Shown: positions 14,176-22,798 of the stretch, in pieces | Layout: every line of letters begins with the position of its first letter | How positions within the stretch are numbered: position 1 is the stretch's first letter | Assembly: GCA_938004375.1 (NCBI GenBank) | Contig: CALKWH010000045.1 | Location: forward strand, 1-36,014 | DNA: 36,014 nucleotides | From: an uncultured Pseudomonadota bacterium | GTDB taxonomy: Bacteria > Myxococcota_A > Polyangia > HGW-17 | Direction: 5' to 3' | Position numbers and translations under genes: made by a program | The notes under the pieces: model-generated | Database searches by the model: none | The model's input: the letters and a program-made list of their open reading frames with translations, nothing else | Told to the model about the DNA's origin: nothing

Positions 14176-15225
14176 TCACTCGATGATCGTGAAGCCGTGG
14201 GACTTCAGGTACAGTCCGCCCGAGGTGCGCAGGGTGAGGGTCCAGTCGCCGGTGGGGTCCCCGATGCCCAGGTCGTCGTAGGAGAGCCGCGAGTGGAGCA
14301 GGTAGCGGCCGTCCCCCAGGGGGCGGCGCGCCACCGCCTGGCGGGAGACCAGGGCCGAGCCCCGGCGGTACTCGTGCCAGAAGGTGTCGTGGGGGAACGT
14401 GGGGCTCTGGATGATCTGGTACGCCCACAGCGGACGCCGGCCGAAGTCCGCCGCCGAGAGGTCGTGGACCCCCCGGGGGAACGGCCGGTCCGGCAGCGTC
14501 AGATCCTCGCCGGTGACGCCGGACTGGACCACGCGGTAGGGCACCGGCGGCACCAGCGGGCGGGCGATGTAGATGATCGCGGCGGCGCCGATGGCGATCA
14601 CCAGCACCCAGCGGAAGTGCTTCTCCTTCCACACGAACTGGGGCAGGTGCAGCACGAAGAAGGCGAACGTGGCGCAAAACGCCGACAGCGCGATGGTGTA
14701 GTGCAGGGGAAAAGGCAGCAGCACCGGCAGGAGCAGGTGGAAGGCGGCGAACAGGCAGAACGCGAAGTACGCGTTGCGGATCCACTTGTGCTCCATGAGG
14801 AAGTTGTCGAAGAAGAGGTCCTGGGTCGAGAGCACCGCCAGCGCCCCCACGGCGGCCGTGAACAGCCAGTGGACGGAGTCGAACTGCGTGGCGTCCCAGT
14901 AGAACGGCAGCATGAAGAAGTACAGCGCCTGGTACATGTTCTTCATGACGTAGTTGAGCACCAGCTTCACGCCGCGCTTCTTGTCCCCGGTCTTGGTCTC
15001 GCGCTCGGCGATGCGGTCGAAGGCGATGATCAGCAGCATCAGGAACATCAGGAACATCAGCAGCTTGCGCACCTGCCCGAAGTCCCCTTTGAAGAAGATC
15101 ATGATCAGCACGCCGTAGGTGAGCGCCCACACCGAGTGCAGCGCCCAGAGGATCTTCTCGTGGGCGAGGAGCTTGTGCTTGAAGCGCTGCCAGAGGGCGA
15201 AGAGGTGACGCATGCCGTCGGGCAT
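14176..15225 (-). CDS. Polytopic membrane protein, DUF5924/DUF2914-like
   Basis: A 349-residue protein from ATG 15225; TTG 15231 and ATG 15213 are alternatives and no Shine-Dalgarno sequence decides. About seven hydrophobic helices occupy roughly 28-232. They are followed by a soluble C-terminal domain with WAYQIIQSPTFPHDTFWHEYRRG and a final VTGRLT-like beta pattern (LTLRTSGGLYLKSHGFTI). That architecture, helices plus a WHxW-like beta domain, resembles the DUF5924/DUF2914 membrane family, whose function is unknown. It lies 23 nt behind the DUF2891-like lipoprotein gene and is probably the last gene of a three-gene operon ending at the hairpin repeat. Confidence 0.6.
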   Translation of the reverse strand: MPDGMRHLFALWQRFKHKLLAHEKILWALHSVWALTYGVLIMIFFKGDFGQVRKLLMFLMFLMLLIIAFDRIAERETKTGDKKRGVKLVLNYVMKNMYQALYFFMLPFYWDATQFDSVHWLFTAAVGALAVLSTQDLFFDNFLMEHKWIRNAYFAFCLFAAFHLLLPVLLPFPLHYTIALSAFCATFAFFVLHLPQFVWKEKHFRWVLVIAIGAAAIIYIARPLVPPVPYRVVQSGVTGEDLTLPDRPFPRGVHDLSAADFGRRPLWAYQIIQSPTFPHDTFWHEYRRGSALVSRQAVARRPLGDGRYLLHSRLSYDDLGIGDPTGDWTLTLRTSGGLYLKSHGFTIIE

Positions 15226-15248
15226 TTTCAATCAGGAGCGCGGGGAAA

Positions 15249-16637
15249 TCAAGGCTTGGATTCGGCCGTGAGGGCGTAGGTGGCGAAGCTCGCCAGCCAG
15301 TGCTCGCCGCCGTAGCCGGTGCGGTCCATGCTCGCGAGGCCCTCGGCCAGGTGCGAGGCGGCGAGGGCGGTGAACCAGCGGCGGCGGGGGTCGGTCTCGG
15401 GGAAGGCGGCCGCGAGCCCGCGGTAGCACCAGGCCCGTTGGAACCCCAGGCCCACCAGGTGCCCGATGACGTAGTCCTTCGGGTCGGTGACGGGGGGCAG
15501 CGCCCGCAGGCTGGCGAAGTCCGGGGAGGCGGGGGGCGGCAGGAAGGCGTCGAACCAGGCGACGAACCCGTCCGGCGGCAGGACCTGCGCCAGGAGGTGG
15601 GCCTCGGCCAGGCAGGGGGACACGAAGTCCACGCCGCTGGGCTCGTAGGCGGCCGGGCAGGCGCGATCAGCAAAAAAGAAGTCCCGGGCGCGGCGGGAGA
15701 GCGCGGACTCGAAGTCACGGTCCTGCACGGCCCGGGCATAGCCGAGCATGTGGTCCATGGCGAAGGCGGTGTTGGCATGGACGCCGTGGCGCACGGGCTT
15801 GGGGAGCTTGTCGAAGTACGCGATGGAGGCGTCGCGCAGGTGGGCGGTCAAGGGCGCCAGCGCGGCGCGCCAGGCGGCGGCGCGGGGATGCTCGAGGCGC
15901 GCCAGTTCGCCGGCCAGGCGCAGGTACCAGGCCCAGCCGTAGGTGCGCTCGAAGGTCGCGTTGTGGGGCGTGCGGAAAAAGGCGAGCTCGAGGGCGGCCT
16001 TCTCGGGGGTGAAAGCGGCGTCGAGCGCGGCGACGATGCGGGGGGCCTCGGGCAGGTTGGGGAAGCGGCCGAGCAGGTGCACCAGCGTCCAGTGCATGTG
16101 CACCGACGAGTGCCAGTCGAAGCAGCCCGAGAAGATGGGCGTCTTTCGCGGATGGGGGACGGCCTCGGCGTCGGTGGCGTGGACGTGGCCCGGCTTGTTG
16201 GGGTACGGCCGCCCGATGCAGGAGAGGGGCAGCGCGGCGAGCTTCGACGCCAGCGCCGGGGTCAGGTCGGGCGCAGTGACCGCGGGGGGCGTGACCTCGG
16301 GGGCAGGTGGCGTTGGCGCGGGCGCAGGGGGCGCGGGCGCGGGCGTAGCGATCGGGTGTGGCGAAGGTGGCCCTGCGGGATCGTCGCCGCGGCCGCAGGC
16401 GCCGAAGGCGGCCCAAAGCCAGCAGAGCGCCACCGGCCAGAGCGCGCGGGGCAGGGACCTGACAGCGCTGGTCAGGTTCGATGATACCGGCAGTGAGCCG
16501 CCGGGGTGGCGGCGGTGGGGGCCCCCCGGCGCTTTGCGATAGCAAAAGACGGGGGTGACCGCCGACAGGACCCCAAGGCGAACAGCATCGGTTGGATCAT
16601 CGAACCTGGTTACCGCTTTGAAAGGGGAGAAGTTCAT
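15249..16637 (-). CDS. DUF2891-like lipoprotein with a repeat-bounded insertion in its N-terminus
   Basis: A 462-residue protein. The conserved core starts near residue 130 with IFSGCFDWHSSVHMHW and continues through RTYGWAWYLRLAGEL and FVSPCLAEAHLLAQVLP, matching DUF2891, an alpha/alpha-barrel-like family of unknown function. A lipoprotein signal (LPRALWPVALCWLWAAFGAC) lies at about 62-81, unusually far from the start. ATG 16637 has GGAG 7 nt upstream and lies 25 nt after the RCC1 gene stop, so it is favoured. Residues about 11-55 are encoded inside an element with 13-bp inverted ends (16473-16608). Removing it would leave MNFSPFKAVT joined to SAVRSLPRALW, a normal signal peptide. A Pro/Ala-rich linker follows the lipobox. 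Confidence 0.7.
   Translation of the reverse strand: MNFSPFKAVTRFDDPTDAVRLGVLSAVTPVFCYRKAPGGPHRRHPGGSLPVSSNLTSAVRSLPRALWPVALCWLWAAFGACGRGDDPAGPPSPHPIATPAPAPPAPAPTPPAPEVTPPAVTAPDLTPALASKLAALPLSCIGRPYPNKPGHVHATDAEAVPHPRKTPIFSGCFDWHSSVHMHWTLVHLLGRFPNLPEAPRIVAALDAAFTPEKAALELAFFRTPHNATFERTYGWAWYLRLAGELARLEHPRAAAWRAALAPLTAHLRDASIAYFDKLPKPVRHGVHANTAFAMDHMLGYARAVQDRDFESALSRRARDFFFADRACPAAYEPSGVDFVSPCLAEAHLLAQVLPPDGFVAWFDAFLPPPASPDFASLRALPPVTDPKDYVIGHLVGLGFQRAWCYRGLAAAFPETDPRRRWFTALAASHLAEGLASMDRTGYGGEHWLASFATYALTAESKP
16473..16608 (-). repeat. 136-bp element with 13-bp inverted ends inside a coding region
   Basis: CAGGTTCGATGAT (16608-16596 on the minus strand) and ATCATCGAACCTG (16485-16473) are perfect inverted repeats about 110 nt apart. 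AC flanks both outer ends. Between them the minus strand can form TTTGC/GCAAA and GCCGGGG/CCCCGGC hairpins. The element plus a 2-bp duplication is 138 bp, or 46 codons, so it preserves frame. It looks like a small non-autonomous insertion (MITE-like) or a structured element, but only one copy is visible here. Confidence 0.5.
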
Positions 16638-16662
16638 GGCGGACTCCTACGGGAGCGGACTC

Positions 16663-19092
16663 CTAGCGGAACAGCGGGACCCAGGACACCTCGTCGGGGT
16701 GCTCGTCGTCGCCCACGTGGCCGTCGCAGCCGCCGGGGCCCAGGCCTAAAAGCCCGTTCATGTCGATCCCCCAGCAGCGCACGCGCCCCGAGGCGTCCAG
16801 CGCGCAGGCGTGCATATCGCCCACGGCCACGGCCGTCACGTCGGCCCCCGTCTGCACCGGGGGCAGGGTGTCCGGGGTCTCGTCGTCGCCGACCATGTCG
16901 TAGCCGGGGACGCCCAGTCCGTGGAAGCCCCAGCAGCGCACGTCACCTCCGGGGGTGATCACGCAGGTGGTGCCCGACCCGGCGTCCAAAAAGGCCACGG
17001 CGTCGCCCACGGGTACGGATCCGTAACTCGAGGGCAGCTCGTTGTCGCCCAGATCGGCCGTGGACCCGTAGCCGGTGGCGCCGTAGAGGCCGTAGCCCCA
17101 GCACTTCACGGTCTGATCCGCGAGGCGCACGCAGGTGTGCTCGGCGCCGCAGGACACCTCGGTCACGACACCCCCGACGCTCAGGTCCCCCAGGGCGGCC
17201 GGGGTGGCGCCCACCCAGTCGTAGCCGACGTTGCCGATGCCCAACTGGGCGCGGCCGTGGTTGCCCCAGCAGCGCAGGGCGCCTGTGGACAGGCGCGCGC
17301 AGTTGTGGAAGTGGCCGGCCGAGAGCTGGACCGCCTGGCCGCCCAGGTTCAGGTCGCCGAGCTCGGCGGGGGTCTCGTCGTCGCCCACGATCAGGCCGTA
17401 CCCGTAGCCCAGGGCCATCCAGTCGCCCCAGCAACGCACGGCGCCCGTGGAGAGCCGCGCGCAGGTGTGCTCGCGCCCGCAGGCGAGCTCGACGACCGTG
17501 CCCCCCACGTCCACGGCCGGCACCGAGGAGGGCAGCTCGTCGTCGCCCACGAAGGTCGCGCCCGGCAGGCCCAGTTGCCAGTTCTCGTTGGAGCCCCAGC
17601 AGCGCACGGCGCCGGAGGCGAGCAGCGCGCAGGTGTGGTCGGTCCCGGCGCACAGCGCGGTCGCGGGGCCGCCCAGGGAGACGAAGCCGACGTCGGCGGG
17701 GAGCTCGTCGTCGCCCACGTGGTCGGTGTTCCCGTACCCGAGCTTGCCCGAGGTGCCGTCGCCCCAGCAGCGCACGGATCCGTCGGTGAAGCGGGCGCAG
17801 GTGTGCAGGGAGCCGGCGGCCAGCTCCACGACGCGAAGAAGACACGTGCCCTCATGGAGCGTGTAGCCCGGCGCGCACGCGTCGCAGGTCGCGCCGTCGT
17901 AGTTGTCGTAGCAGGCGCACACGATCACGCCCGAGGTGCCGTCGCAGATCCCGTGGTCATGGCAGGCGCCGGGCACGCACACCAGGACGCACGCGTCCCC
18001 CTCGCGACGGTACCCGGACACGCAGGCATCACAGGCGTCTCCCTCGTAGCCCGCGTCGCAGGTGCACACGGCGGTCCCGGTCCAGCCCTCGCAGGTCCCG
18101 TGCCCCGAGCAGGAGTCGGCCGCACACACGGGCAGGCAGTCGGCGCCGTCTGCGGTCCAGCCCTGCTGGCACTGGTCGCAGCGGTCGCCGGTGTAACCCA
18201 GGTCGCAGCTGCAGTCGAACGTGCTGGAGTAGGGGGTGCACTGGCCGTGGTAGGAGCAGGTGTCCTCCACGCAGGTGGGCAGGCACTCCCCGTCCACCTG
18301 ATGGAAATAGGGCTCGCAGCGATCGCAGCGCTCCCCCTCGTAGCCCTCGAGGCAGGCGCATTCGAGCCAATAGCCGTCCACCGAGCAGGCGCCGTGGCCG
18401 CCGCAGGTCGTCTCGGTGCAGTCCTCGACGCAGTCGTCGTCGTAGGGACGGAAACCCGCGTCGCAGGCCTCGCACCACTGGCCGGTGTAGCCGGTCTCGC
18501 ACACGCAGCGGTCGTCCTCCCAGGCGCCGTGGTCCGAGCAGGCGTCGTTGGGGTCGTTCCAGGCCAGGCCGCACTGCGGGCTGCACAGTTCGTAGAAGTC
18601 GTCGAGCCGGTCGCAGGGCAGCTCGGCCACGCACGCGCCCAGGCAGGCCTGGGTGGCGCGGTTCAGGATGCCCATGGCTTCCCCGTATCCCTGGCCGTTC
18701 TCCTTCACCAGGTCGACGCACTCGTCGACGCTGGTGTCGTACCGGTCGCACTCGATGGCCTGCTCGCAGTAATCCTCGAGGAAGGGGTCGGCCGATCCGG
18801 AAGGGGCGTTCTGCATGGCCTCGAAGAAGCAGGTCGAGAAGCCGTCGTCGGCGAGCTCTTCGCAGGTGGCGCCGGCCAGGCAGCCGCCCAGGTCCGACCA
18901 CGCCGCGCCGGTGAGCACGTCCCGGAAGCGGCCGAACTGGACCAGGCAGTCCTCCAGCGCGGTGTCGGGGTGGCAGGCGACCAGGTGCTCGCAGACGCTG
19001 GCGGTGGACGGCCCCGACGGGGAATCGTCGCAGCCGGTCGGGAAGAGGAACCACGCCAGGAGCAGGCTCGAAACCGGGATTCTCATGCGCAT
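16663..19092 (-). CDS. Large lipoprotein with EGF-like modules and seven RCC1-type repeats
   Basis: An 809-residue protein from ATG 19092, with GGAGG 9 nt upstream; the open frame extends further but the signal peptide begins here. The lipobox is FPTGC (C21). Residues about 25-180 form a Cys-rich helical domain. About 185-440 hold five to six EGF-like modules (CSxHGxC...C.CxxGYxGxxCxxC). Residues about 445-805 hold seven RCC1/BNR-like repeats of the form LAAGSLHTCARFTDGSVRCWGDG, each with one disulfide pair and a VGDDELP-type loop. It is a surface lipoprotein probably built for adhesion or protein binding; no catalytic site was seen. It is the first gene of an operon with the DUF2891-like gene. 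Disulfide density is high, so it depends on periplasmic oxidation. Confidence 0.85.
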   Translation of the reverse strand: MRMRIPVSSLLLAWFLFPTGCDDSPSGPSTASVCEHLVACHPDTALEDCLVQFGRFRDVLTGAAWSDLGGCLAGATCEELADDGFSTCFFEAMQNAPSGSADPFLEDYCEQAIECDRYDTSVDECVDLVKENGQGYGEAMGILNRATQACLGACVAELPCDRLDDFYELCSPQCGLAWNDPNDACSDHGAWEDDRCVCETGYTGQWCEACDAGFRPYDDDCVEDCTETTCGGHGACSVDGYWLECACLEGYEGERCDRCEPYFHQVDGECLPTCVEDTCSYHGQCTPYSSTFDCSCDLGYTGDRCDQCQQGWTADGADCLPVCAADSCSGHGTCEGWTGTAVCTCDAGYEGDACDACVSGYRREGDACVLVCVPGACHDHGICDGTSGVIVCACYDNYDGATCDACAPGYTLHEGTCLLRVVELAAGSLHTCARFTDGSVRCWGDGTSGKLGYGNTDHVGDDELPADVGFVSLGGPATALCAGTDHTCALLASGAVRCWGSNENWQLGLPGATFVGDDELPSSVPAVDVGGTVVELACGREHTCARLSTGAVRCWGDWMALGYGYGLIVGDDETPAELGDLNLGGQAVQLSAGHFHNCARLSTGALRCWGNHGRAQLGIGNVGYDWVGATPAALGDLSVGGVVTEVSCGAEHTCVRLADQTVKCWGYGLYGATGYGSTADLGDNELPSSYGSVPVGDAVAFLDAGSGTTCVITPGGDVRCWGFHGLGVPGYDMVGDDETPDTLPPVQTGADVTAVAVGDMHACALDASGRVRCWGIDMNGLLGLGPGGCDGHVGDDEHPDEVSWVPLFR

Positions 19093-19114
19093 GATCGTGT
19101 CCTCCATTTCTTCC

Positions 19115-19143
19115 GGTATACGCCAAAACAGGGGCGGCGACAA
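19115..19143 (-). promoter_or_regulatory. Promoter of the RCC1/DUF2891/membrane-protein operon
   Basis: On the minus strand TTGTCG (19143-19138), a 17-nt spacer and TATACC (19120-19115). The expected start near 19108 leaves a leader of about 15 nt that includes GGAGG before ATG 19092. Confidence 0.6.
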
Positions 19144-19275
19144 CCCGCCTCGCCGCGCCTCGCGCACCCTGCCGCGGGTGCTGCAGACGCAGGCCCGGGA
19201 CGCGCTGGCCGCCGATTGCCGCAAGGACCGCGATCTCTGCGAGGTGCGGGACCCCGTGGCCGACTGCGAGACCGT

Positions 19276-19304
19276 TCCAGAGTTTGTTCTGGAGTGACAA
19301 CTCC
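19276..19304. other. Two overlapping hairpins between minus-strand operons
   Basis: TCCAGA/TCTGGA around GTTTGT (19276-19293) and GGAGT/ACTCC around GACA (19291-19304) share bases and so are mutually exclusive. They lie 13 nt after the stop of the PII-like gene and could end the efflux transcript, though no T-tract follows. The rest of 19144-19275 holds no gene I can support. Confidence 0.35.
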
Positions 19305-19316
19305 GGGGCGTTCAGG

Positions 19317-19646
19317 TCAAGAATGCCGCAGCACGGGGACGGTGATGGCCTTGATGCCGACGCCCGGGGTCTTCTGGCGGACGTGGGCGACGAGGGTGTA
19401 GAGGTGGTCCTCGACGGTTTCATCGCCGAGGATGGCCAGCACGTGGTTGGTCCCCGGCCAGGTGTGGGAGTTCTGGCGGGGTTCGGAGTGGGCGCCGCAC
19501 CCGAGGACCTCGGTCCACTGGGTGTAGTGCCGGAGCTCGAAGTCGCCGAGGAACTCTTGGACGTCGGTCTCCAGCGTGGAGTCGTAGATCAGGTACGTGA
19601 GATTCATCACGGCCGCGCCGGCGGCGGGGGATTCGGGCTCGCTCAT
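19317..19646 (-). CDS. PII-like (ferredoxin-fold) regulatory protein of the RND operon
   Basis: A 109-residue cytosolic protein. ATG 19646 overlaps the RND gene stop (ATGA, 19643-19646), so it is translationally coupled to the pump. After a short polar extension (MSEPESPAAGAAV) it reads NLTYLIYDSTLETDVQEFL, then TWPGTNHVLAILGDETVEDHLYTLVAHVRQKTPGVGIKAITVPV. The beta-alpha-beta, loop, beta-alpha-beta pattern with an ending strand resembles PII-like proteins found beside membrane transporters. A T-loop analogue would fall at about 43-62. It may sense a metabolite and modulate the pump. No ligand residues can be named, and the assignment is by pattern only. Confidence 0.55.
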   Translation of the reverse strand: MSEPESPAAGAAVMNLTYLIYDSTLETDVQEFLGDFELRHYTQWTEVLGCGAHSEPRQNSHTWPGTNHVLAILGDETVEDHLYTLVAHVRQKTPGVGIKAITVPVLRHS

Positions 19647-22600
19647 TTCGCCTCCTCCATGGCCAGGAGCTCCTGGCGGCGCTGATCCATGCGCTTCTGC
19701 TTGCGGCGATCGGCCCGGCGCTGGCGTCCCAACTCGAAGGTCGTGTACATCACCGGCACGAAGAACAGGGTGATGAAGGTGGACACCGTGAGGCCGCCGA
19801 TGATGACGGTGGCCATGGCCACCCACATCTCGGAGCCCTCCCCCTTGCTCAGGGCCAGCGGGATCATGCCGCACACGGTGGTGATGGTGGTCATGAGCAC
19901 CGGCCGGAGGCGGGAGGCGCCGGCGGCGGTCACGGCCTCGATGACCCCCAGGCCGCGGTGGCGCAGCAGGTTGGTGAAGTCCACCAGCACGATGCCGTTG
20001 TTGACGACGATGCCCACGAGCATGATCAGGCCAACGAACGAGAGCATCGAGAGGGTTTGGCCCGAGATGACGAAGCCCCACAGGGCGCCGAGCATGGCGA
20101 ACGGGATGGTGAACAGGATGATGAACGGATCGCGAAGGGACTCGAACTGGGCGGCCATGACGAAGTAGACCAGGAACACGCCCAGGATCATGGCCAGGAT
20201 CAGCAGGCCGAAGCTCTCCTGCTGGTCCTTGCGGGTGCCGCCCGTGAGGATCTGGAAGCCCTCGGGCACGTGGATGGACTTGATCAGCGTCTCTACGTCC
20301 TCGGAGACGGACCCCAGATCGCGGCCCATGATGTCGGCCTCGACCTTCACGATGCGCTGCTGGTTCTTGCGCTCGATGGCGATGGGACCCTGGTGCTGGA
20401 CGAGGGTGGCGATGTTGCCCAGTTCGACGAACTTGCCCGTGACCGTGGGGATGCGCAGGTCCATCAGTTGCTTGAGGTTCTGGCGGTCCTTGGGATCCAG
20501 GCGCACGAAGATGTCGTACTCCTTGCCGTTCTCGCGGTACTTGGAGACGGTGAGCCCGTTGAAGGCCGTGCGCAGCGTGTTGCCGGCCGTGTACATGTTC
20601 ACGCCCATGAGAGAGGCCTTGTCCCGGTCCAGGATCACGCCCATCTCCGGGTTGCCGTCCTTGCGGCTGACCTGGAGGTTGGTGATGCCCGGGATGGTCT
20701 TCATGCCGGCCTCCAGCGTGCCGGCAAGGGAGGCGGCCACCAGGTCGTTCTCGCCGTAGATCTCGACCGAGACGGCCTTGCCCTGGCCGCCCATCATCTG
20801 GGCTCCCTGGTCCTGCATCTGGATCTTGATGTTCGCCCCGGGGAACATCGTCGTCAGGGGCTGGAGCGCCTCGGCCACCTCCTGGGCGGAGCGTCGGCGA
20901 TCCTCCTTGTCGACCAGCGCGATCATGACCTGCCCGTAGTTGTCCCCCTGCTGGTTGCCGCTCATGGCGCCGCCCTGCTTGTTCTGCCCCCACAGGGTCA
21001 TCATGGTCCGGACCTCGGGTACCTGCATCCGGATGCGGGCGGCCAGCTCCCGCACGTACTTCTCGGTCACGGCCGCCTTGGTGCCCGGCGGCAGCTCGAC
21101 GCTCGCCTGCACGAAGCCGCTGTCCATCTGGGGCATGTACTCGGTGCCCACGTACGGGACGATCAGGATCGAGGACAGGGAGACGGCGGCCACGATGGTG
21201 AAGGTGATGAGCTTGTTGTGCAGCGCCAGGGTCAGCAGCCAGCGGTAGCCCTCCTCGAGGCCGCGGAAGGCCTTCTCGGACTGTCGGAAGATCCAGCCGA
21301 GGATCCCCATGGGCCGCGGGGGTTTCAGGAGGAGGCCGGCCAGCGTGGGGACCAGCGCCATGGCCACCAGCAGCGAGGTCATGAGCGTGAAGGTGATCAC
21401 GAACGCCATCTGGGAGAACATGATGCCCACCACGCCACCGACGAACAGGACGGGGAAGAAGATGGCCACGGTCGTGAGGGTGGAGGCGAAGATGGCCCCG
21501 AGCACCTCTTGGACGCCAGCCACGGCGGCCTCCCGCGGGCGCTCTCCGCGCTCGAGGTGCTGGAAGATGTTCTCGAGGACGACGATGCCGTTGTCGACGA
21601 CCATGCCGATGGCGATGGACATGGAGGTCAGCGAGATCATGTTGATCGTATAGCCCTTGAGGTACATGAAAAGGAAGGCCACGATCATCGACGTGGGGAT
21701 GGTGAGCGCCATGATCAGACTGCCCTTGAAGTTGCGCAGGAACAGCAGGATCACGACGATGACCAGCGCGCCGCCGGTGGTGACGGTCCGGGTCAGGTTG
21801 TCGATGGTCTTGGTGATGTTCTTCGTGAAGTCCATCACCGGGACGAGCTGGACGTCCTTGGGGAGGGTCTCCTTGATCTCGGCCAGGCGCTTCATCACGG
21901 TCCGGCCGACGGTGACGGTGTTGGCCGAGGACTGCTTCTGCACCATCAGCATCAGGGAGGGGCCGTTGAGTCCCACAACGAAGAACGTCTGCTCCTCGTT
22001 GGAGTCCTTCACCGTGGCCACGTCCCGGAGGTGGACCACGGCTCCCGTCTGCGGGTTCATGCCGACGACCAGGCCCTCGAGGTCCGAGGGGCGGGTCAGT
22101 TCCCCTGGCACGCGCAGCAGAAAGGTGGTGTCGTTGACCGTGAGGTCGCCGCCGGGGACCGAGACGTTGGCGGTGGCGATGACGGCCTTGACCCCGTCGT
22201 AGGTCACGCCGGTCTCCTCGATGCGCTGGCGGTCCAGCTCCACCCGGATCTGCCGGATCAGGCCGCCGAGCATCTGGACCTGGGCGACCCCGGGCAGGTT
22301 CTTCAGCGGCGTGACGATGTGGTCCTCGGCGAACTGCCGCAGGGTGGGATAACGCTCGGGCGTCGCCTGGATCGACATGAACATGACCGGGATCATGGAC
22401 ATGTCGAACTTGAACAGGTAGGGTTCGTCCACCTCCTCGGGGAGGAAGCGCTTGGCCAGGCCGATCTTGTCGCGGATGTCGTTGGAGGCCTCGGCGAGGT
22501 CGGTGTCCCAGTCGAACTTGAGCGTGACGGTGGAGATGTTCTCCTGGGACTTCGAGGTCACCTCGTCCACGCCGCTGACCGTGGAGAGCTGCTCCTCGAG

Positions 22601-22798
22601 GATCTTGGTGACGTTCTTCTCCACGTCCTCGGGGCTGGCCCCGGCGTAGACCGTGACGACCGTGATGACCGGGATCTCCATGTCGGGCATCAGATCGAGC
22701 TTCATGAACTTCAGGCTGACCAGGCCCATGAGGGTGATGGCCAGGAAGAATATCAGGGTGGCCGTGGGCCGATGGACGAAGGTCTTGCTGAGGCTCAT
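19643..22798 (-). CDS. RND-family efflux transporter, inner-membrane subunit
   Basis: A 1051-residue AcrB/HAE1-like proton-driven pump. MSLSKTFVHRPTATLIFFLAITLMGLVSL is the first transmembrane helix, followed by LMPDMEIPVITVVTVYAGASPEDVEKNVTKILEEQL, the classic N-terminal porter motif. GMVVDNGIVVLENI in TM4 keeps the first acidic residue of the D407/D408 pair of AcrB, but the second is Asn, a common variant outside the AcrB group. The second half repeats the fold (IVVNNGIVLVDF). It works with the adaptor upstream (overlap ATGA at 22795-22798) and an outer-membrane channel not present in the window. The substrate is unknown: drugs, lipids or metabolites. No regulator gene is adjacent. Confidence 0.93.
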   Translation of the reverse strand: MSLSKTFVHRPTATLIFFLAITLMGLVSLKFMKLDLMPDMEIPVITVVTVYAGASPEDVEKNVTKILEEQLSTVSGVDEVTSKSQENISTVTLKFDWDTDLAEASNDIRDKIGLAKRFLPEEVDEPYLFKFDMSMIPVMFMSIQATPERYPTLRQFAEDHIVTPLKNLPGVAQVQMLGGLIRQIRVELDRQRIEETGVTYDGVKAVIATANVSVPGGDLTVNDTTFLLRVPGELTRPSDLEGLVVGMNPQTGAVVHLRDVATVKDSNEEQTFFVVGLNGPSLMLMVQKQSSANTVTVGRTVMKRLAEIKETLPKDVQLVPVMDFTKNITKTIDNLTRTVTTGGALVIVVILLFLRNFKGSLIMALTIPTSMIVAFLFMYLKGYTINMISLTSMSIAIGMVVDNGIVVLENIFQHLERGERPREAAVAGVQEVLGAIFASTLTTVAIFFPVLFVGGVVGIMFSQMAFVITFTLMTSLLVAMALVPTLAGLLLKPPRPMGILGWIFRQSEKAFRGLEEGYRWLLTLALHNKLITFTIVAAVSLSSILIVPYVGTEYMPQMDSGFVQASVELPPGTKAAVTEKYVRELAARIRMQVPEVRTMMTLWGQNKQGGAMSGNQQGDNYGQVMIALVDKEDRRRSAQEVAEALQPLTTMFPGANIKIQMQDQGAQMMGGQGKAVSVEIYGENDLVAASLAGTLEAGMKTIPGITNLQVSRKDGNPEMGVILDRDKASLMGVNMYTAGNTLRTAFNGLTVSKYRENGKEYDIFVRLDPKDRQNLKQLMDLRIPTVTGKFVELGNIATLVQHQGPIAIERKNQQRIVKVEADIMGRDLGSVSEDVETLIKSIHVPEGFQILTGGTRKDQQESFGLLILAMILGVFLVYFVMAAQFESLRDPFIILFTIPFAMLGALWGFVISGQTLSMLSFVGLIMLVGIVVNNGIVLVDFTNLLRHRGLGVIEAVTAAGASRLRPVLMTTITTVCGMIPLALSKGEGSEMWVAMATVIIGGLTVSTFITLFFVPVMYTTFELGRQRRADRRKQKRMDQRRQELLAMEEAK

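Noticed and set aside
19181..19297. Coding-looking plus-strand tail (ending CETVPEFVLE) between two minus-strand operons
   Set aside because: The frame reads plausibly for about 39 codons, but it has no start of its own and its upstream part is antisense to the RCC1 gene and its promoter. It may be a gene remnant, yet the evidence is too thin.
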